Shown in pieces: positions 24,943 to 33,655 of a DNA stretch of 64,000 bases. The DNA comes from an uncultured Pelagibacteraceae bacterium (lineage in GTDB: Bacteria > Pseudomonadota > Alphaproteobacteria > Pelagibacterales > Pelagibacteraceae): positions 41,361-105,360 of the forward strand of contig CACKRM010000002.1 in the NCBI GenBank assembly GCA_902602655.1, given 5' to 3'. The translations under genes and the position numbers were made by a program. How positions within the stretch are numbered: the first letter of the stretch is position 1; each line of letters opens with the position of its first letter. Under the pieces are notes generated by a model that ran no database searches, was not told where the DNA came from, and saw only the letters and a program-made list of their open reading frames with translations.

Positions 24943-25485
24943 TTTGTTATACTCATCTAACTCCAAATTTAAAACTTTCTTAGAAATTTCAAAACTAAAC
25001 CCTGCTCTTGCTAAAACACCCATATCTTTTTTATAAAATAATTCTCTATTAGCATTGGGTCTTAGTGGGCCAATTCTTCGTTTTTTACAAATTTTAATTG
25101 CTGAAACAAAGTCAGGATCTATTTTGCCACTCTTTATCTTATCTAAACTTTTTTTAATAAAAATAGAATCAATGCCTTTGTTTCTCAAAGTGAGGTTTAT
25201 TTTATTTATTGAGTATCCTCTTCTTAATAACACTCTAGCTTTTGAGTCAGAATAAAGCTCATCATTAATTAATTTTCTTCTTTCTAAATTAATTATTATC
25301 TCATCAATTAAATTTGAGATATCTTTTTTTGTTTCTTTGCCACTAAATTTTATTAAATATTTTTTTAAAAGATAAATTTTAAGCTGTTGTTTTGAAGGAT
25401 TATATTTTTCTAGATAAGAATATGCTAAATCCTTTAGATTTGTAGTTAATTGCTCAAAATTTTTTTTATTTGATGTTAGACTCAT
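24925..25485 (-). CDS. recX: RecX-family regulatory protein
   Basis: This 186-residue protein has the repeated three-helix units of RecX. Recognisable pieces are YLEKYNPSKQQLKIYLLKKYL in part, INDELYSDSKARVLLRRGYSINKINLTLRNKGI (the core RecX motif, quoted in part) and a final KRRIGPLRPNANRELFYKKDMGVLARAGFSFE section. RecX modulates RecA filaments during recombination and SOS repair. recA is not adjacent here, as is common in SAR11-like genomes. The ATG lies 26 bases from the divergent ABA4-like gene. Confidence 0.82.
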   Translation of the reverse strand: MSLTSNKKNFEQLTTNLKDLAYSYLEKYNPSKQQLKIYLLKKYLIKFSGKETKKDISNLIDEIIINLERRKLINDELYSDSKARVLLRRGYSINKINLTLRNKGIDSIFIKKSLDKIKSGKIDPDFVSAIKICKKRRIGPLRPNANRELFYKKDMGVLARAGFSFEISKKVLNLELDEYNKLIKII

Positions 25486-25511
25486 TATTTTAATATATTA
25501 TATTATTTTTT

Positions 25512-25982
25512 ATGATAAATAACCTTGAAATTATTCTTACACTTGAGAATATTTATTTAATTTCTAATTTTGGGATACTCCCATTTTGGATGATGTTAAT
25601 TTTTATCCCAAACCATAATCTGACCAAAATTCTTGTACATTCTATAGTTCCTTTTTTAATACTTGCATCAGCCTATATTTTCGTAGGTTATAAAATTTTT
25701 TTGGAAAAGAATTTTTTTGACTCCTTTGATTTATATTTTGGCTTAGAAGGACTTTATTCTGTTTATTCAAATGAGTCGTTTCTACTTATATTTTGGTTAC
25801 ATTTTTTATCTATTAGTTTATTTACTGGATCGTGGATAGCAAGGGACTCAATAAAATACTCAATTCCAAAAATAATTACTATCTTATCTTTGGTTCTTAC
25901 ATATTTCACCGGACCGATTGGTGTTATTTTTTATTGGTTTTTTAGAATATTTTTTTCAAAAAAAATAAGTTTTTATGAATAA
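25512..25982 (+). CDS. ABA4-like (DUF4281) membrane protein
   Basis: This 156-residue protein has four membrane helices and matches the ABA4-like/DUF4281 pattern: NIYLISNFGILPFWMMLIF at the N-terminus, a central FGLEGLYSVYSNES, LIFWLHFLSISLFTGSWIARDS and a last TYFTGPIGVIFYWFFR. In plants ABA4 is needed for neoxanthin formation; the bacterial members have no settled role. It overlaps the following DsbA-fold isomerase gene by 8 bases, so the two are likely expressed together. A carotenoid or other isoprenoid function is possible but unproven. Confidence 0.75.
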   Translation: MINNLEIILTLENIYLISNFGILPFWMMLIFIPNHNLTKILVHSIVPFLILASAYIFVGYKIFLEKNFFDSFDLYFGLEGLYSVYSNESFLLIFWLHFLSISLFTGSWIARDSIKYSIPKIITILSLVLTYFTGPIGVIFYWFFRIFFSKKISFYE

Positions 25983-26562
25983 AACTTTTGATTTTTACTT
26001 TGACTTCATAAGCCCATATTCTTTTTTAGCTCATAAAAAATTAAAGAAAATAGAAAAGAAAATTGCAATTAAAATTAAGTATAAAGCTATTTTATTAGGA
26101 GGGCTTCATAATCTTCATGGTATTAAAGCACCAGCTTTTATTCCTTCGAAAGCCAAATTTATGATTAGAGACTGCAAAATGATTGCTGAAAAAAATAATA
26201 TTAAATTTAAATTTAACTCTTATTTTCCAATCAAAACAGTAAACCTTATGAGGGGAGTGTTTATTGCAGAAGAGGATGATTATAAAAATTATTATATAGA
26301 TAAAATTTTTGACTCAATTTGGATGGACGGTTTTAATATGAATGATCAAATAGTTGTTGATAAAGTCCTAAAGAATCTCAATATTAATCCAAAAACTTTT
26401 TCATTAAGGTGTTCAAGCCAAAATATAAAAAATCAATTAAAAAAAAAAACCGATGAAGCTTTTGAAAAAGGAATTTTTGGTGCACCTAGTTTTTATATAA
26501 ATAATAAAATATTTTGGGGGCAAGATAGAATTTCATTTTTGATTGATGAATTAAAAAAATAA
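25975..26562 (+). CDS. 2-hydroxychromene-2-carboxylate isomerase-like protein (DsbA/kappa-GST fold)
   Basis: This 195-residue protein begins FDFYFDFISPYSFLAHKKL, the standard start of the 2-hydroxychromene-2-carboxylate isomerase group, with the SPYS active-site serine replacing the CxxC of thiol oxidoreductases. The end motif GIFGAPSFYINNKIFWGQDRISFL contains the cis-proline of the thioredoxin fold. Such enzymes use glutathione to isomerise aromatic intermediates, but no naphthalene-type pathway is visible, so a general glutathione-dependent isomerase role is more likely. It converges with the rhodanese gene with one base between stop codons. Confidence 0.82.
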   Translation: MNKTFDFYFDFISPYSFLAHKKLKKIEKKIAIKIKYKAILLGGLHNLHGIKAPAFIPSKAKFMIRDCKMIAEKNNIKFKFNSYFPIKTVNLMRGVFIAEEDDYKNYYIDKIFDSIWMDGFNMNDQIVVDKVLKNLNINPKTFSLRCSSQNIKNQLKKKTDEAFEKGIFGAPSFYINNKIFWGQDRISFLIDELKK

Positions 26563-26563
26563 A

Positions 26564-26962
26564 TTATTTTTTCTCTTTTTTTTCAATTGGTAGACCTTCA
26601 CTTTTCAAAGCTTCGAATCCCCCAATTGCGTTTGCAACATTTTTAAAACCCATATCTTTCAAGGATCGAGTAGCTAAAGCTGATCTAAAACCAAGCGCAC
26701 AATAAAGGACCATTTTTTTATCACCATTAAACTTATCAGCCTTATAATAAGGACTTTGTGTATCAAGCCAAAATTCTAACATCCCTCTTGGAATATGAAT
26801 AGACTGTTTTATAGTTCCTTCTTTCCATAACTCACGAATGTCTCTCACATCGATCAGAATGCATTTATCTTCTTCACATAAAAGTTTAACTTTTTTAGCA
26901 TCAAGACTTTCAATATGTTTGTTTGCTTCATTAACTAGATCTTTTGATGATTTTATATTCAT
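26564..26962 (-). CDS. Rhodanese-like sulfurtransferase
   Basis: This single-domain rhodanese has 132 residues. The N-terminal half carries CILIDVRDIRELWKEGTIKQSIHIPRG (quoted in part), the usual DxR and IPG-like elements. The active-site loop is LYCALGFRSALATRSL with the catalytic cysteine in YCALGFRS, close to the common CxxGxRS pattern. Rhodaneses pass sulfane sulfur to cyanide, thiols or protein partners. Given the sulfonate genes it could act in sulfur handling, but it stands alone on the minus strand between two plus-strand genes. Confidence 0.85.
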   Translation of the reverse strand: MNIKSSKDLVNEANKHIESLDAKKVKLLCEEDKCILIDVRDIRELWKEGTIKQSIHIPRGMLEFWLDTQSPYYKADKFNGDKKMVLYCALGFRSALATRSLKDMGFKNVANAIGGFEALKSEGLPIEKKEKK

Positions 26963-27001
26963 ACTAATTACAGTATACTATAGTGAAAAATTATAATTTC
27001 T

Positions 27002-28018
27002 ATGAAAAAAATTAAAAATTCACACAAAAAAAGTTTCATAAAAAAAATTTTTATTAAAGTTTGCCGATTTTTAGGATACGAAATAATAGATCAATCAAAT
27101 TATGATGTTCCTACAATGGGAAAGGCTCTTGACGCAAGTTTAAGTGTGCCAGGAAAAAAATCTATCAATATTCCATTGGGTGAGACAGAAATTACATCAA
27201 GAATAAAATCTATAAAAATATTATTTAGGAGCTGTACCTCTGAATTAATAATGGATCAAAGTAAACAACGTCTTTTTAATAAAAAAAAAAGTGAATACAC
27301 TTTCAGATCACTTAATTCTATTTTGAAATCTTTAGAGTTCGCGCAAAAAAAATTTAAAAATGTTGATTTTGAAATTATAGTCACCGATAGTAATTCGCCA
27401 AATAATGATGTTGATAAATTAAAATCAATACTAAAAAATTTTAATATTAAAAATAGATTACAAATAATAAATTTAAGCGACTTTAAAAATGAAATTAGAG
27501 GAGAGTATTCTGAAGCTAAAATGTCTAATATGGCTAATTTTTACAATTCACTTTTAATTGCAAAAAAAGAGAATTCAGATTTATTTTATTTTGTTGAAGA
27601 TGACTATATTCATTCATTAGAAACCATCACGGAAATGTTGTTTTTTTATGAGAAATTTTCAAGCATTTTTAATACTAAGCCTGTTTTACTACCTTCAGAT
27701 TATCCATATTTATATACGAAAAATAATAAAACAAAAATATATCTTGGGGAAAATAGACATTGGAGATTGGTGGATGAAAGTCTCGTTACCTTTCTTATGG
27801 ACAAAGATCTTATTTTACAAAATTTTAATAACTTAAAAACGATGGGTATTAAATGGGAAGATCCTTGGGAAAAACCCTTACATGAAATTTATAACAAGCA
27901 CCCCTGCCTATCACCTATACCATCGCTTGCTTATCATTGTGCAAACATTAATTCAGTTTTTGGTTTATCACCTAATATTAAGTGGAAAAGTGTTTGGGAT
28001 GAAAATGAAATTAATTAA
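27002..28018 (+). CDS. Glycosyltransferase-like protein (GT-A type), 338 aa
   Basis: After a basic N-terminus (KKIKNSHKKSFIKKIF) the protein has a Rossmann-like part with VDFEIIVTDSNSPNNDVDKL and a central FYFVEDDYIHSLETITEM, in which EDDY looks like the DxD metal motif of GT-A glycosyltransferases. A C-terminal WEDPWEKPLHEIYNKHPCLSPIPS follows. Related proteins occur in polysaccharide and surface-glycan loci. No signal peptide or membrane helix is seen. It is monocistronic and followed by a strong terminator. The donor and acceptor are unknown. Confidence 0.65.
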   Translation: MKKIKNSHKKSFIKKIFIKVCRFLGYEIIDQSNYDVPTMGKALDASLSVPGKKSINIPLGETEITSRIKSIKILFRSCTSELIMDQSKQRLFNKKKSEYTFRSLNSILKSLEFAQKKFKNVDFEIIVTDSNSPNNDVDKLKSILKNFNIKNRLQIINLSDFKNEIRGEYSEAKMSNMANFYNSLLIAKKENSDLFYFVEDDYIHSLETITEMLFFYEKFSSIFNTKPVLLPSDYPYLYTKNNKTKIYLGENRHWRLVDESLVTFLMDKDLILQNFNNLKTMGIKWEDPWEKPLHEIYNKHPCLSPIPSLAYHCANINSVFGLSPNIKWKSVWDENEIN

Positions 28019-28037
28019 AGTTTAAGTTCTAACAAGA

Positions 28038-28062
28038 AAGGCCCGACAAAATGCCGGGCCTT
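28038..28062. terminator. Bidirectional terminator between glycosyltransferase-like gene and amtB
   Basis: AAGGCCCG pairs with CGGGCCTT around a 9-base loop, a GC-rich stem in an AT-rich gap where two genes converge. Moderately T-rich flanks on both strands fit shared termination of the plus-strand glycosyltransferase-like gene and minus-strand amtB. Confidence 0.8.
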
Positions 28063-28092
28063 AATATTATAACCTTATAACGAGGGAGGTTA

Positions 28093-29385
28093 TTAATCTC
28101 TTATACCGTAAGCTACTACTCCTACTTCGGATTTATCAGTACCAAGCCTTTCTGCTTCTTTACTGATTCTAATTCCAATAGTTGCTTTCATTATTGACCA
28201 TACAATGTATGAAACTACGAAAACAAAAATTACTACTGAAATTGTTCCGAGTAACTGTGAGCCAAAACTTACGTCCGAGTTTGTAAATGGAACTGCTAAT
28301 GTTCCCCATACTCCAGCAACAAGGTGTGCAGGTATAGCACCAACAACATCATCAATTTTAAATTTGTATAATAATTTTGTTGAGTAATACATTAACACTC
28401 CAGCTATTGCCCCAATTACGATTGCAGCAAGTGGACTCGGTGCCAAAGGTTCGGCTGTTATACCAACAAGACCAGCAATTGCTCCGTTGAGCATCATAAC
28501 TACGTCTGTTTTACCACCATGAAGTCTTGAAACGACTGCAGCAGCCATTACTCCACCACCAGCGGCTAAGTTAGTATTTATGTAAATTGTTGCAACTGCA
28601 CTTACATCTTCGAGAGTACCAGCAGCTAATTGAGATCCTCCGTTAAATCCAAACCAGCCTAACCAAAGTATAAATACTCCAAGTGTTGCTAATGGAATTG
28701 AAGAAGCCGCAAAAGGTGCCATAGCTTTAACGCTACCTCCTGATGTAAATCTTCCAGTTCTAGCTCCTAATACAATCGCTCCTGCAAGAGCAGCGGCTCC
28801 TCCGGCGGCGTGTACTAAAGTTGAACCAGCAAAATCTGAAAATCCTGCAGCGGATAACCAACCGCCACCCCATTGCCAGCCCATTTCAATTGGATAAATA
28901 AATCCAGTTAAGATCGCAGCAAATAAGAAGAACGGCCAAATTTTAATTCTTTCAGCTAAAGTTCCAGAAACTATTGACATTGTTGTTGCGCAGAAAACCA
29001 TTTGGAAAAACCAATCTGATCCATCTGAGTAACCTGTATCTATTGCTGATGCATCGCTCCATGATGAAAACGATCCAATCCATCCACCTTCCGGAATACC
29101 GTAAGCTAAATTGTAACCAACCAACCAGAACATAATTCCAGCGATTGAATATAATCCTATATTTTTTGCACAGATTGCTGAAACACTTTTAGATGTTACC
29201 AGTCCAGATTCGAGCATAGCAAAACCTGCAGCCATCCACATCACTAGAAAACCTGACATTAAAAATAATATTGTATTAAATATGTATTGAACCTCGGCAG
29301 ATACAGTGGTTTCGGCATAGCCAAGACCAGCAAACGCAAAATATATCGCGGTACCTGCAAAGAAATATCCTATGTATTTTTTCAT
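28093..29385 (-). CDS. amtB: Ammonium transporter
   Basis: The 430-residue protein is an Amt family channel with an N-terminal signal-like helix (YIGYFFAGTAIYFAFAGLGYA) and about eleven membrane helices. Family motifs include FWLVGYNLAYG, the DWFFQMVFCATTMSIVSGTLAERI segment (in part), DFAGSTLVHAAGGAAALAGA with the first pore histidine, and GAIPAHLVAGVWGTLA with a second. It imports ammonium for growth under nitrogen limitation. No glnK gene is adjacent. It has its own promoter region upstream (29386-29476) and a terminator downstream. Confidence 0.95.
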   Translation of the reverse strand: MKKYIGYFFAGTAIYFAFAGLGYAETTVSAEVQYIFNTILFLMSGFLVMWMAAGFAMLESGLVTSKSVSAICAKNIGLYSIAGIMFWLVGYNLAYGIPEGGWIGSFSSWSDASAIDTGYSDGSDWFFQMVFCATTMSIVSGTLAERIKIWPFFLFAAILTGFIYPIEMGWQWGGGWLSAAGFSDFAGSTLVHAAGGAAALAGAIVLGARTGRFTSGGSVKAMAPFAASSIPLATLGVFILWLGWFGFNGGSQLAAGTLEDVSAVATIYINTNLAAGGGVMAAAVVSRLHGGKTDVVMMLNGAIAGLVGITAEPLAPSPLAAIVIGAIAGVLMYYSTKLLYKFKIDDVVGAIPAHLVAGVWGTLAVPFTNSDVSFGSQLLGTISVVIFVFVVSYIVWSIMKATIGIRISKEAERLGTDKSEVGVVAYGIRD

Positions 29386-29476
29386 TTTAACTCCTTTGTT
29401 AAAAAATAAATAAGTTATTTTAAAATGTTAAAGAACTGTTAAGTGAAGATTTGAGTTATGCAGTTTTTGCAAGCCC

Positions 29477-29514
29477 TTAACAGCCCTTATTATTGAAAAA
29501 ATAAGAGCTGTTAA
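29477..29514 (-). terminator. Terminator of the HU gene
   Basis: TTAACAGC and CTTAT pair with ATAAG and GCTGTTAA with a single bulge on each side, directly after the HU stop codon on the minus strand. It is a long AT-rich stem and probably ends the HU transcript before amtB. Confidence 0.65.
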
Positions 29515-29521
29515 ATAATGC

Positions 29522-29797
29522 TTATTTATTGAACATTTCTTTTAAGCTTTTTGCAGGTAAAAACTTAACTTTTTGAGATGCTGCGATTTGAATAGACTCT
29601 CCAGTTCTTGGATTTCTACCTACCCTAGCTTTTCTTTTTGCTACTTTATAAGTACCAAAACCTGCTATTTTAACTGTGTCATCATTTTTTAAAGCATCAA
29701 GTATAATCGTTGTTATTGAATCAAAAGTTCTTTCAGCGTCAGCCTTGCTTTGACCCAATGTGGACGATATTTTTGCTACTAGTTGTTTTTTATTCAT
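29522..29797 (-). CDS. hup: HU-family histone-like DNA-binding protein
   Basis: The 91-residue protein is a typical HU/IHF family member: MNKKQLVAKISSTLGQSKADAERTF at the N-terminal helices, VKIAGFGTYKVAKRKARVGRNPRTGE across the DNA-binding arm (quoted in parts; the key GRNPRTGE is intact), and a C-terminal KVKFLPAKSLKEMFNK. It bends and compacts DNA. The sequence resembles HU more than IHF. It has an individual 144-base upstream region and a terminator, consistent with strong monocistronic expression. Confidence 0.95.
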   Translation of the reverse strand: MNKKQLVAKISSTLGQSKADAERTFDSITTIILDALKNDDTVKIAGFGTYKVAKRKARVGRNPRTGESIQIAASQKVKFLPAKSLKEMFNK

Positions 29798-29941
29798 TTT
29801 ATGCCCCTTTTATTAATGTTTAATCTCAACAATTGGTGAGGAAAATCAACAATTTTATTAGTTATAAAGATAAATATTAACACTATATATTGTGTGTATA
29901 AAAACGTTGATTTTACTGAGTTTTTTATAATTTAAAAAGCC

Positions 29942-31057
29942 TTAAAACAAGCCAATATCTTTTAAATCATTAAAAGTAGCAAAAAACATTAAAGAAAATA
30001 ACAAAAAAAGACCGATTCGAAAAAATCCTTCTTGAGTCTTTTGTTTTAATGGTCGACCTAAAACTTTCTCAATCGCATAAAACATCAAATGTCCTCCATC
30101 TAAAAGAGGGATTGGAAATAAATTTATTAAACCTAAACTAATAGATATGTAGGCCATTATACTTAAAAAAGCTATGAAGCCATATTGTGCTACTTGTCCT
30201 GTGATTTTTGCAATTTTAATAGGACCACCAAGTTGAGAACTGTCGCCTTTTCCAACAAACAAAGAAGCTACGAATTTTAATGTTGTTTTGGTTACAAACC
30301 AAGTTTCTGCTACAGCGTAAAATAAAGCTTTTGTGGGTCCAAGTTTTTCCTTATTAATTTCATTATTAAGTGGTGCAATTTTTATACCTATTATCTTTTT
30401 TTTAACCTTATTTCCAAAATTGTCCTCGGTTAAAATGATATTTGGGGAAATTAAAAAATTTAAAATTTGGTCATTTCTTGAAACATCCATAATTATTTTA
30501 TTAGATGTTGAAGAATTTATATATGTAGGAACTTCAAGAATACTTGATACTTTGTTGTTTTCAATTGAAATAATAATATCATTTTTTTTTAGGCCAGCTT
30601 TGTCTGCAGGACTATTTATTTGAACTTCTTCGATTACTGGTGGAGTAAAATCTTTTCCCGAAAACATATAAATAAAAGAAAAGATTAAAATAGCTAATAA
30701 AAAATTTGCAAAAGGTCCTGCTGCTACAATAATTGATCTTTGAAATAATGGTTTTAAAACAAAAAGTTTTGATTGATCTTCCTTGTTGTATTTTTTTAAT
30801 ATTTCATTTTGTTCTGACTCGCTAAAAACGTTTCTGTCCCCAAAAAATTTTACATAACCACCTAGTGGTATTACACAAAATTTCCACCTTGTGCCTGATT
30901 TATCATTGAAACCAAATAATTCTTTACCAAAACCTATAGAGAAGTCAGTAACACCTACACCATATTTTTTTGCAAAATAATAATGTCCAAATTCATGAAT
31001 AAAAACTACTACTGAAATTAGTACCAAAAAAGGTATTATAAAATTAAAAATTTCCAT
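29942..31057 (-). CDS. rseP: RseP-type site-2 zinc metalloprotease
   Basis: This 371-residue inner-membrane protease has the active-site HEFGH at residues 21-25 in the first helix, a PDZ domain around residues 130-200 (EVQINSPADKAGLKKNDIIISI in part), and the second zinc motif in NLFPIPLLDGGHLMFY near 320. RseP cleaves anti-sigma factors and signal peptides in the membrane. It is shorter than E. coli RseP and has one PDZ domain rather than two, as in many alphaproteobacteria. It abuts a LysR gene instead of the usual dxr/cdsA/bamA neighbours, which is a rearranged context. Confidence 0.92.
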   Translation of the reverse strand: MEIFNFIIPFLVLISVVVFIHEFGHYYFAKKYGVGVTDFSIGFGKELFGFNDKSGTRWKFCVIPLGGYVKFFGDRNVFSESEQNEILKKYNKEDQSKLFVLKPLFQRSIIVAAGPFANFLLAILIFSFIYMFSGKDFTPPVIEEVQINSPADKAGLKKNDIIISIENNKVSSILEVPTYINSSTSNKIIMDVSRNDQILNFLISPNIILTEDNFGNKVKKKIIGIKIAPLNNEINKEKLGPTKALFYAVAETWFVTKTTLKFVASLFVGKGDSSQLGGPIKIAKITGQVAQYGFIAFLSIMAYISISLGLINLFPIPLLDGGHLMFYAIEKVLGRPLKQKTQEGFFRIGLFLLFSLMFFATFNDLKDIGLF

Positions 31058-31951
31058 TTAAAATTTCCATTCATGCATTTTGCTAAAAATAAAGTTTCTA
31101 AAAGCTTTTACTCTAGCGACATTTTTTAAGGATTCAGGGTAAACGAAGTAAGTTTCAGTATGAGGACCTTTAATATTGGGTAGAATCTTTGTCAAGTTAG
31201 GTACATTATAAGTAATATAATCTGGTAAAGCGGCTAAACCAACGCCACTTTGAACTGCTAAAAGTAATCCATATACACTATTCACTTTCATAACAGATTT
31301 TCTTTTTTTTTTATTATCTTTAACTCCAAGTTTAAGAGCCCAATCTGGATTAAAAACTGGAGATGGTAGCCCGCGACCATAAGTTATAAATTTATGTTTT
31401 TGAAGATCGTTTTCAGTTCTTGGATAACCATATTTTTCTAAATAATTATTTGATCCATAAATATGATATTGAAAATCGACAAATTTTTTTTGTATATAGT
31501 TTAGTTGTTTTGGTCTTCTCATCCAAATTCCAATATCTGCTTGCCTAGTGCTAAGATCTAACTCTCTGTCATCAAATATTAATTCTACATCAATTTCAGG
31601 ATGAAGACTCATAAACTCTTGTATTCTCGGAGTTAACCAAGTAGTTCCAAAACTTACAACTGTTGTAACAGTGAGTTTACCACCTAACTTATCCTTTTCT
31701 TGGCTTAAGGTTGTTTCTACTTCCTTAAGTCTTGTAATTACTTCATGAGCAGTTTTGTGTAAATATTTACCGTTTTCAGTTAATACTAAACCTCTTGCAT
31801 GACGTTCAAAAAGCTTAATTTTAAGCTCGGTTTCCAATGATTGTATTTGCCTACTTATAGCAGATTGACTTAAATTTAAAATTGTAGAAGCTTTTGTAAA
31901 ACTACTCGCTTCTGCAACAGTATGAAAAATTTTTAATTTATCCCAGTCCAT
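31058..31951 (-). CDS. LysR-family transcriptional regulator
   Basis: The 297-residue protein begins MDWDKLKIFHTVAEASSFTKA and continues with LNLSQSAISRQIQSLE, the LysR winged helix-turn-helix. The C-terminal effector domain has LTVTTVVSFGTTWLTPRIQEF and GVGLAALPDYI. It is on the same strand as acuI (16 bases upstream) and rseP (directly downstream), so it may regulate acuI or itself, though LysR genes are usually divergent from their targets. The effector is unknown. Confidence 0.9.
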   Translation of the reverse strand: MDWDKLKIFHTVAEASSFTKASTILNLSQSAISRQIQSLETELKIKLFERHARGLVLTENGKYLHKTAHEVITRLKEVETTLSQEKDKLGGKLTVTTVVSFGTTWLTPRIQEFMSLHPEIDVELIFDDRELDLSTRQADIGIWMRRPKQLNYIQKKFVDFQYHIYGSNNYLEKYGYPRTENDLQKHKFITYGRGLPSPVFNPDWALKLGVKDNKKKRKSVMKVNSVYGLLLAVQSGVGLAALPDYITYNVPNLTKILPNIKGPHTETYFVYPESLKNVARVKAFRNFIFSKMHEWKF

Positions 31952-31967
31952 AAAACCTAACTATAGA

Positions 31968-32969
31968 TTATTTATTAGGATTTACTATAGCTCTTCCAAA
32001 AAATTCTCCTTTAAGCAGTTTTGGATAAGTTTCTAAAAGCTCATTAAAAGATAATTCTTTGGTAAATGATTGAAGTTTAGAAAAATCAATTAACTTGGAG
32101 GCTTCATTCCAAATAAACTCTCTCCTTTTTATTGAAGAACCTGACGAGTCAACTCCCCATAGTTTTACTCCTCTAATGATAAAGGGCATAACTGTAGTAT
32201 TGATTTTGACTCCACCTGCGTTACCACAGGCCGCTACGATACCACCTGGTTTTGTTTGAGCAAGTATCTTTGTTAACGCTGATCCACCAACAGTGTCTAC
32301 TACGCCATCCCAAGTTCCTTTTTCTAATAGTTTGCTCTCTCCTTCAAATTCTTTTCTATCAATAATATTTTTTGCACCTAGATTTTTTAAGTAGTCATTT
32401 TTATCTTTTTTCCCGGTTACAGCATGCACATCATAACCCATTTTTGATAATATCATAATTGCTATACTGCCTACCCCACCTGAAGATCCAGTTACTAGAA
32501 CATCTTTTACTTTTTCTCCCAATAATAATTCTTCTTTTGCTTTAATTGCAAATGAACAGAGTAAAGCAGTAAATCCTGCAGTTCCAAGCATCATAGTTTT
32601 TTTATTATCTAGTTCTTTTGGTGTTTTAACTAAAAAATTTGAATCAACTTTTGCATATTGAGAAAATCCTCCAAAATATGCTTCACCAACTCTGAAGCCT
32701 GTTAAAATAATATTATCATCTTTTTTGAATTTACTATCTTCACTTTCGACAACTTTACCTGAAAAGTCTATCCCAGGAACAAAAGGAAACTTTCTTACTA
32801 TTTTTCCTCCATTATTTAAAATTAGTGAATCCTTATAATTCAAGCTTGAATAATCAATCTTTACTAAAACATTACCGTCCTTTAAATCGCTTTTACTTAT
32901 TTCTTTTATATCTCTTGAAAATTTTTCGTTTTGATTGTCAATAACAATAGCTTTGAATTTTTCAGACAT
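31968..32969 (-). CDS. acuI: AcuI/YhdH-family acryloyl-CoA reductase-like oxidoreductase
   Basis: This 333-residue medium-chain dehydrogenase has the YhdH/AcuI pattern: KIDYSSLNYKDSLILNNGGKI at the start (quoted in part), FPFVPGIDFSGKV, MLGTAGFTALLCSFAI, VTGSSGGVGSIAIMIL for NADPH binding and GVDSSGSSIKRREFIW. AcuI reduces acryloyl-CoA to propionyl-CoA, detoxifying acrylate from DMSP. SAR11 cells degrade DMSP, so this is a sensible role, and the propionyl-CoA made would feed the methylcitrate genes at the right end of the window. Generic quinone-oxidoreductase activity remains possible. Confidence 0.82.
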   Translation of the reverse strand: MSEKFKAIVIDNQNEKFSRDIKEISKSDLKDGNVLVKIDYSSLNYKDSLILNNGGKIVRKFPFVPGIDFSGKVVESEDSKFKKDDNIILTGFRVGEAYFGGFSQYAKVDSNFLVKTPKELDNKKTMMLGTAGFTALLCSFAIKAKEELLLGEKVKDVLVTGSSGGVGSIAIMILSKMGYDVHAVTGKKDKNDYLKNLGAKNIIDRKEFEGESKLLEKGTWDGVVDTVGGSALTKILAQTKPGGIVAACGNAGGVKINTTVMPFIIRGVKLWGVDSSGSSIKRREFIWNEASKLIDFSKLQSFTKELSFNELLETYPKLLKGEFFGRAIVNPNK

Positions 32970-32973
32970 TAAT

Positions 32974-33579
32974 TTATTTTGCTATGTATCGTAAATATCT
33001 ATTTTGATAACTCAAATCTTCTTTAAAGGATCCTAAATAATAATTTGTAACTGTCGTAGCTTTTTCTTTTTTAATACCCCTCATTGTCATACATTGATGT
33101 GCGGCATCAATTGTTACTGCTACTCCTTTTGCATCTAAAGCTGTCATTAAAGTTTTTGCTATTTGCATTGTAAGTCTTTCCTGTGTTTGTAATCTTTTTG
33201 AAAAAACTTCCACAGTTCTAGCTAGTTTACTTAAGCCTACTACTTTTTTATTTGGAATATATGCAATATGTACCACTCCTATAATAGGTGCCATGTGATG
33301 TTCACAATGACTCTCTAGAGTGATATTTTTTTCTACTACCATATCGTCGTAGCCTTCTACATCTCCAAAAGTTTTCATTAAATCTGCAGTTGCGTCTTGA
33401 TGGTAACCTTTAAAATATTCTTTAAAAGCCTTAACAACTCTTTTTGGAGTATCAATTAAACCTTCTCTACTAGGATTTTCTCCAATCCATGAAAGTATAG
33501 TTTTAAAAGCCTCTTCAGCCTCTTTGTCAGAAACTTCTTTTTTTGCTTGAGTTTTATCTAAATCTTTAACTAATTTCAT
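32974..33579 (-). CDS. folE: GTP cyclohydrolase I
   Basis: FolE converts GTP to 7,8-dihydroneopterin triphosphate, the first step to the folate pterin. The 201-residue protein has NPSREGLIDTPKRVVKAFKE, the zinc-binding ESHCEHHMAPIIGVVHIAY with the Cys and His residues, VVGLSKLARTVEVFSKRLQ and the second cysteine in AAHQCMTMRGI. All catalytic residues are intact. It is 4 bases upstream of acuI on the same strand. Folate also needs p-aminobenzoate, for which the CADD-like gene at 18359 is a candidate source. Confidence 0.95.
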   Translation of the reverse strand: MKLVKDLDKTQAKKEVSDKEAEEAFKTILSWIGENPSREGLIDTPKRVVKAFKEYFKGYHQDATADLMKTFGDVEGYDDMVVEKNITLESHCEHHMAPIIGVVHIAYIPNKKVVGLSKLARTVEVFSKRLQTQERLTMQIAKTLMTALDAKGVAVTIDAAHQCMTMRGIKKEKATTVTNYYLGSFKEDLSYQNRYLRYIAK

Positions 33580-33655
33580 AATTTCTGACTCTTTTATAGG
33601 ACATAATACGTGAATGCAAATTGCTATTTTGTCTTTTTTTCATTATTTTACGCAT

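Noticed and set aside
30333-30623. 96-aa plus-strand ORF inside rseP
   Set aside because: Antisense to the PDZ region of rseP, no independent support.
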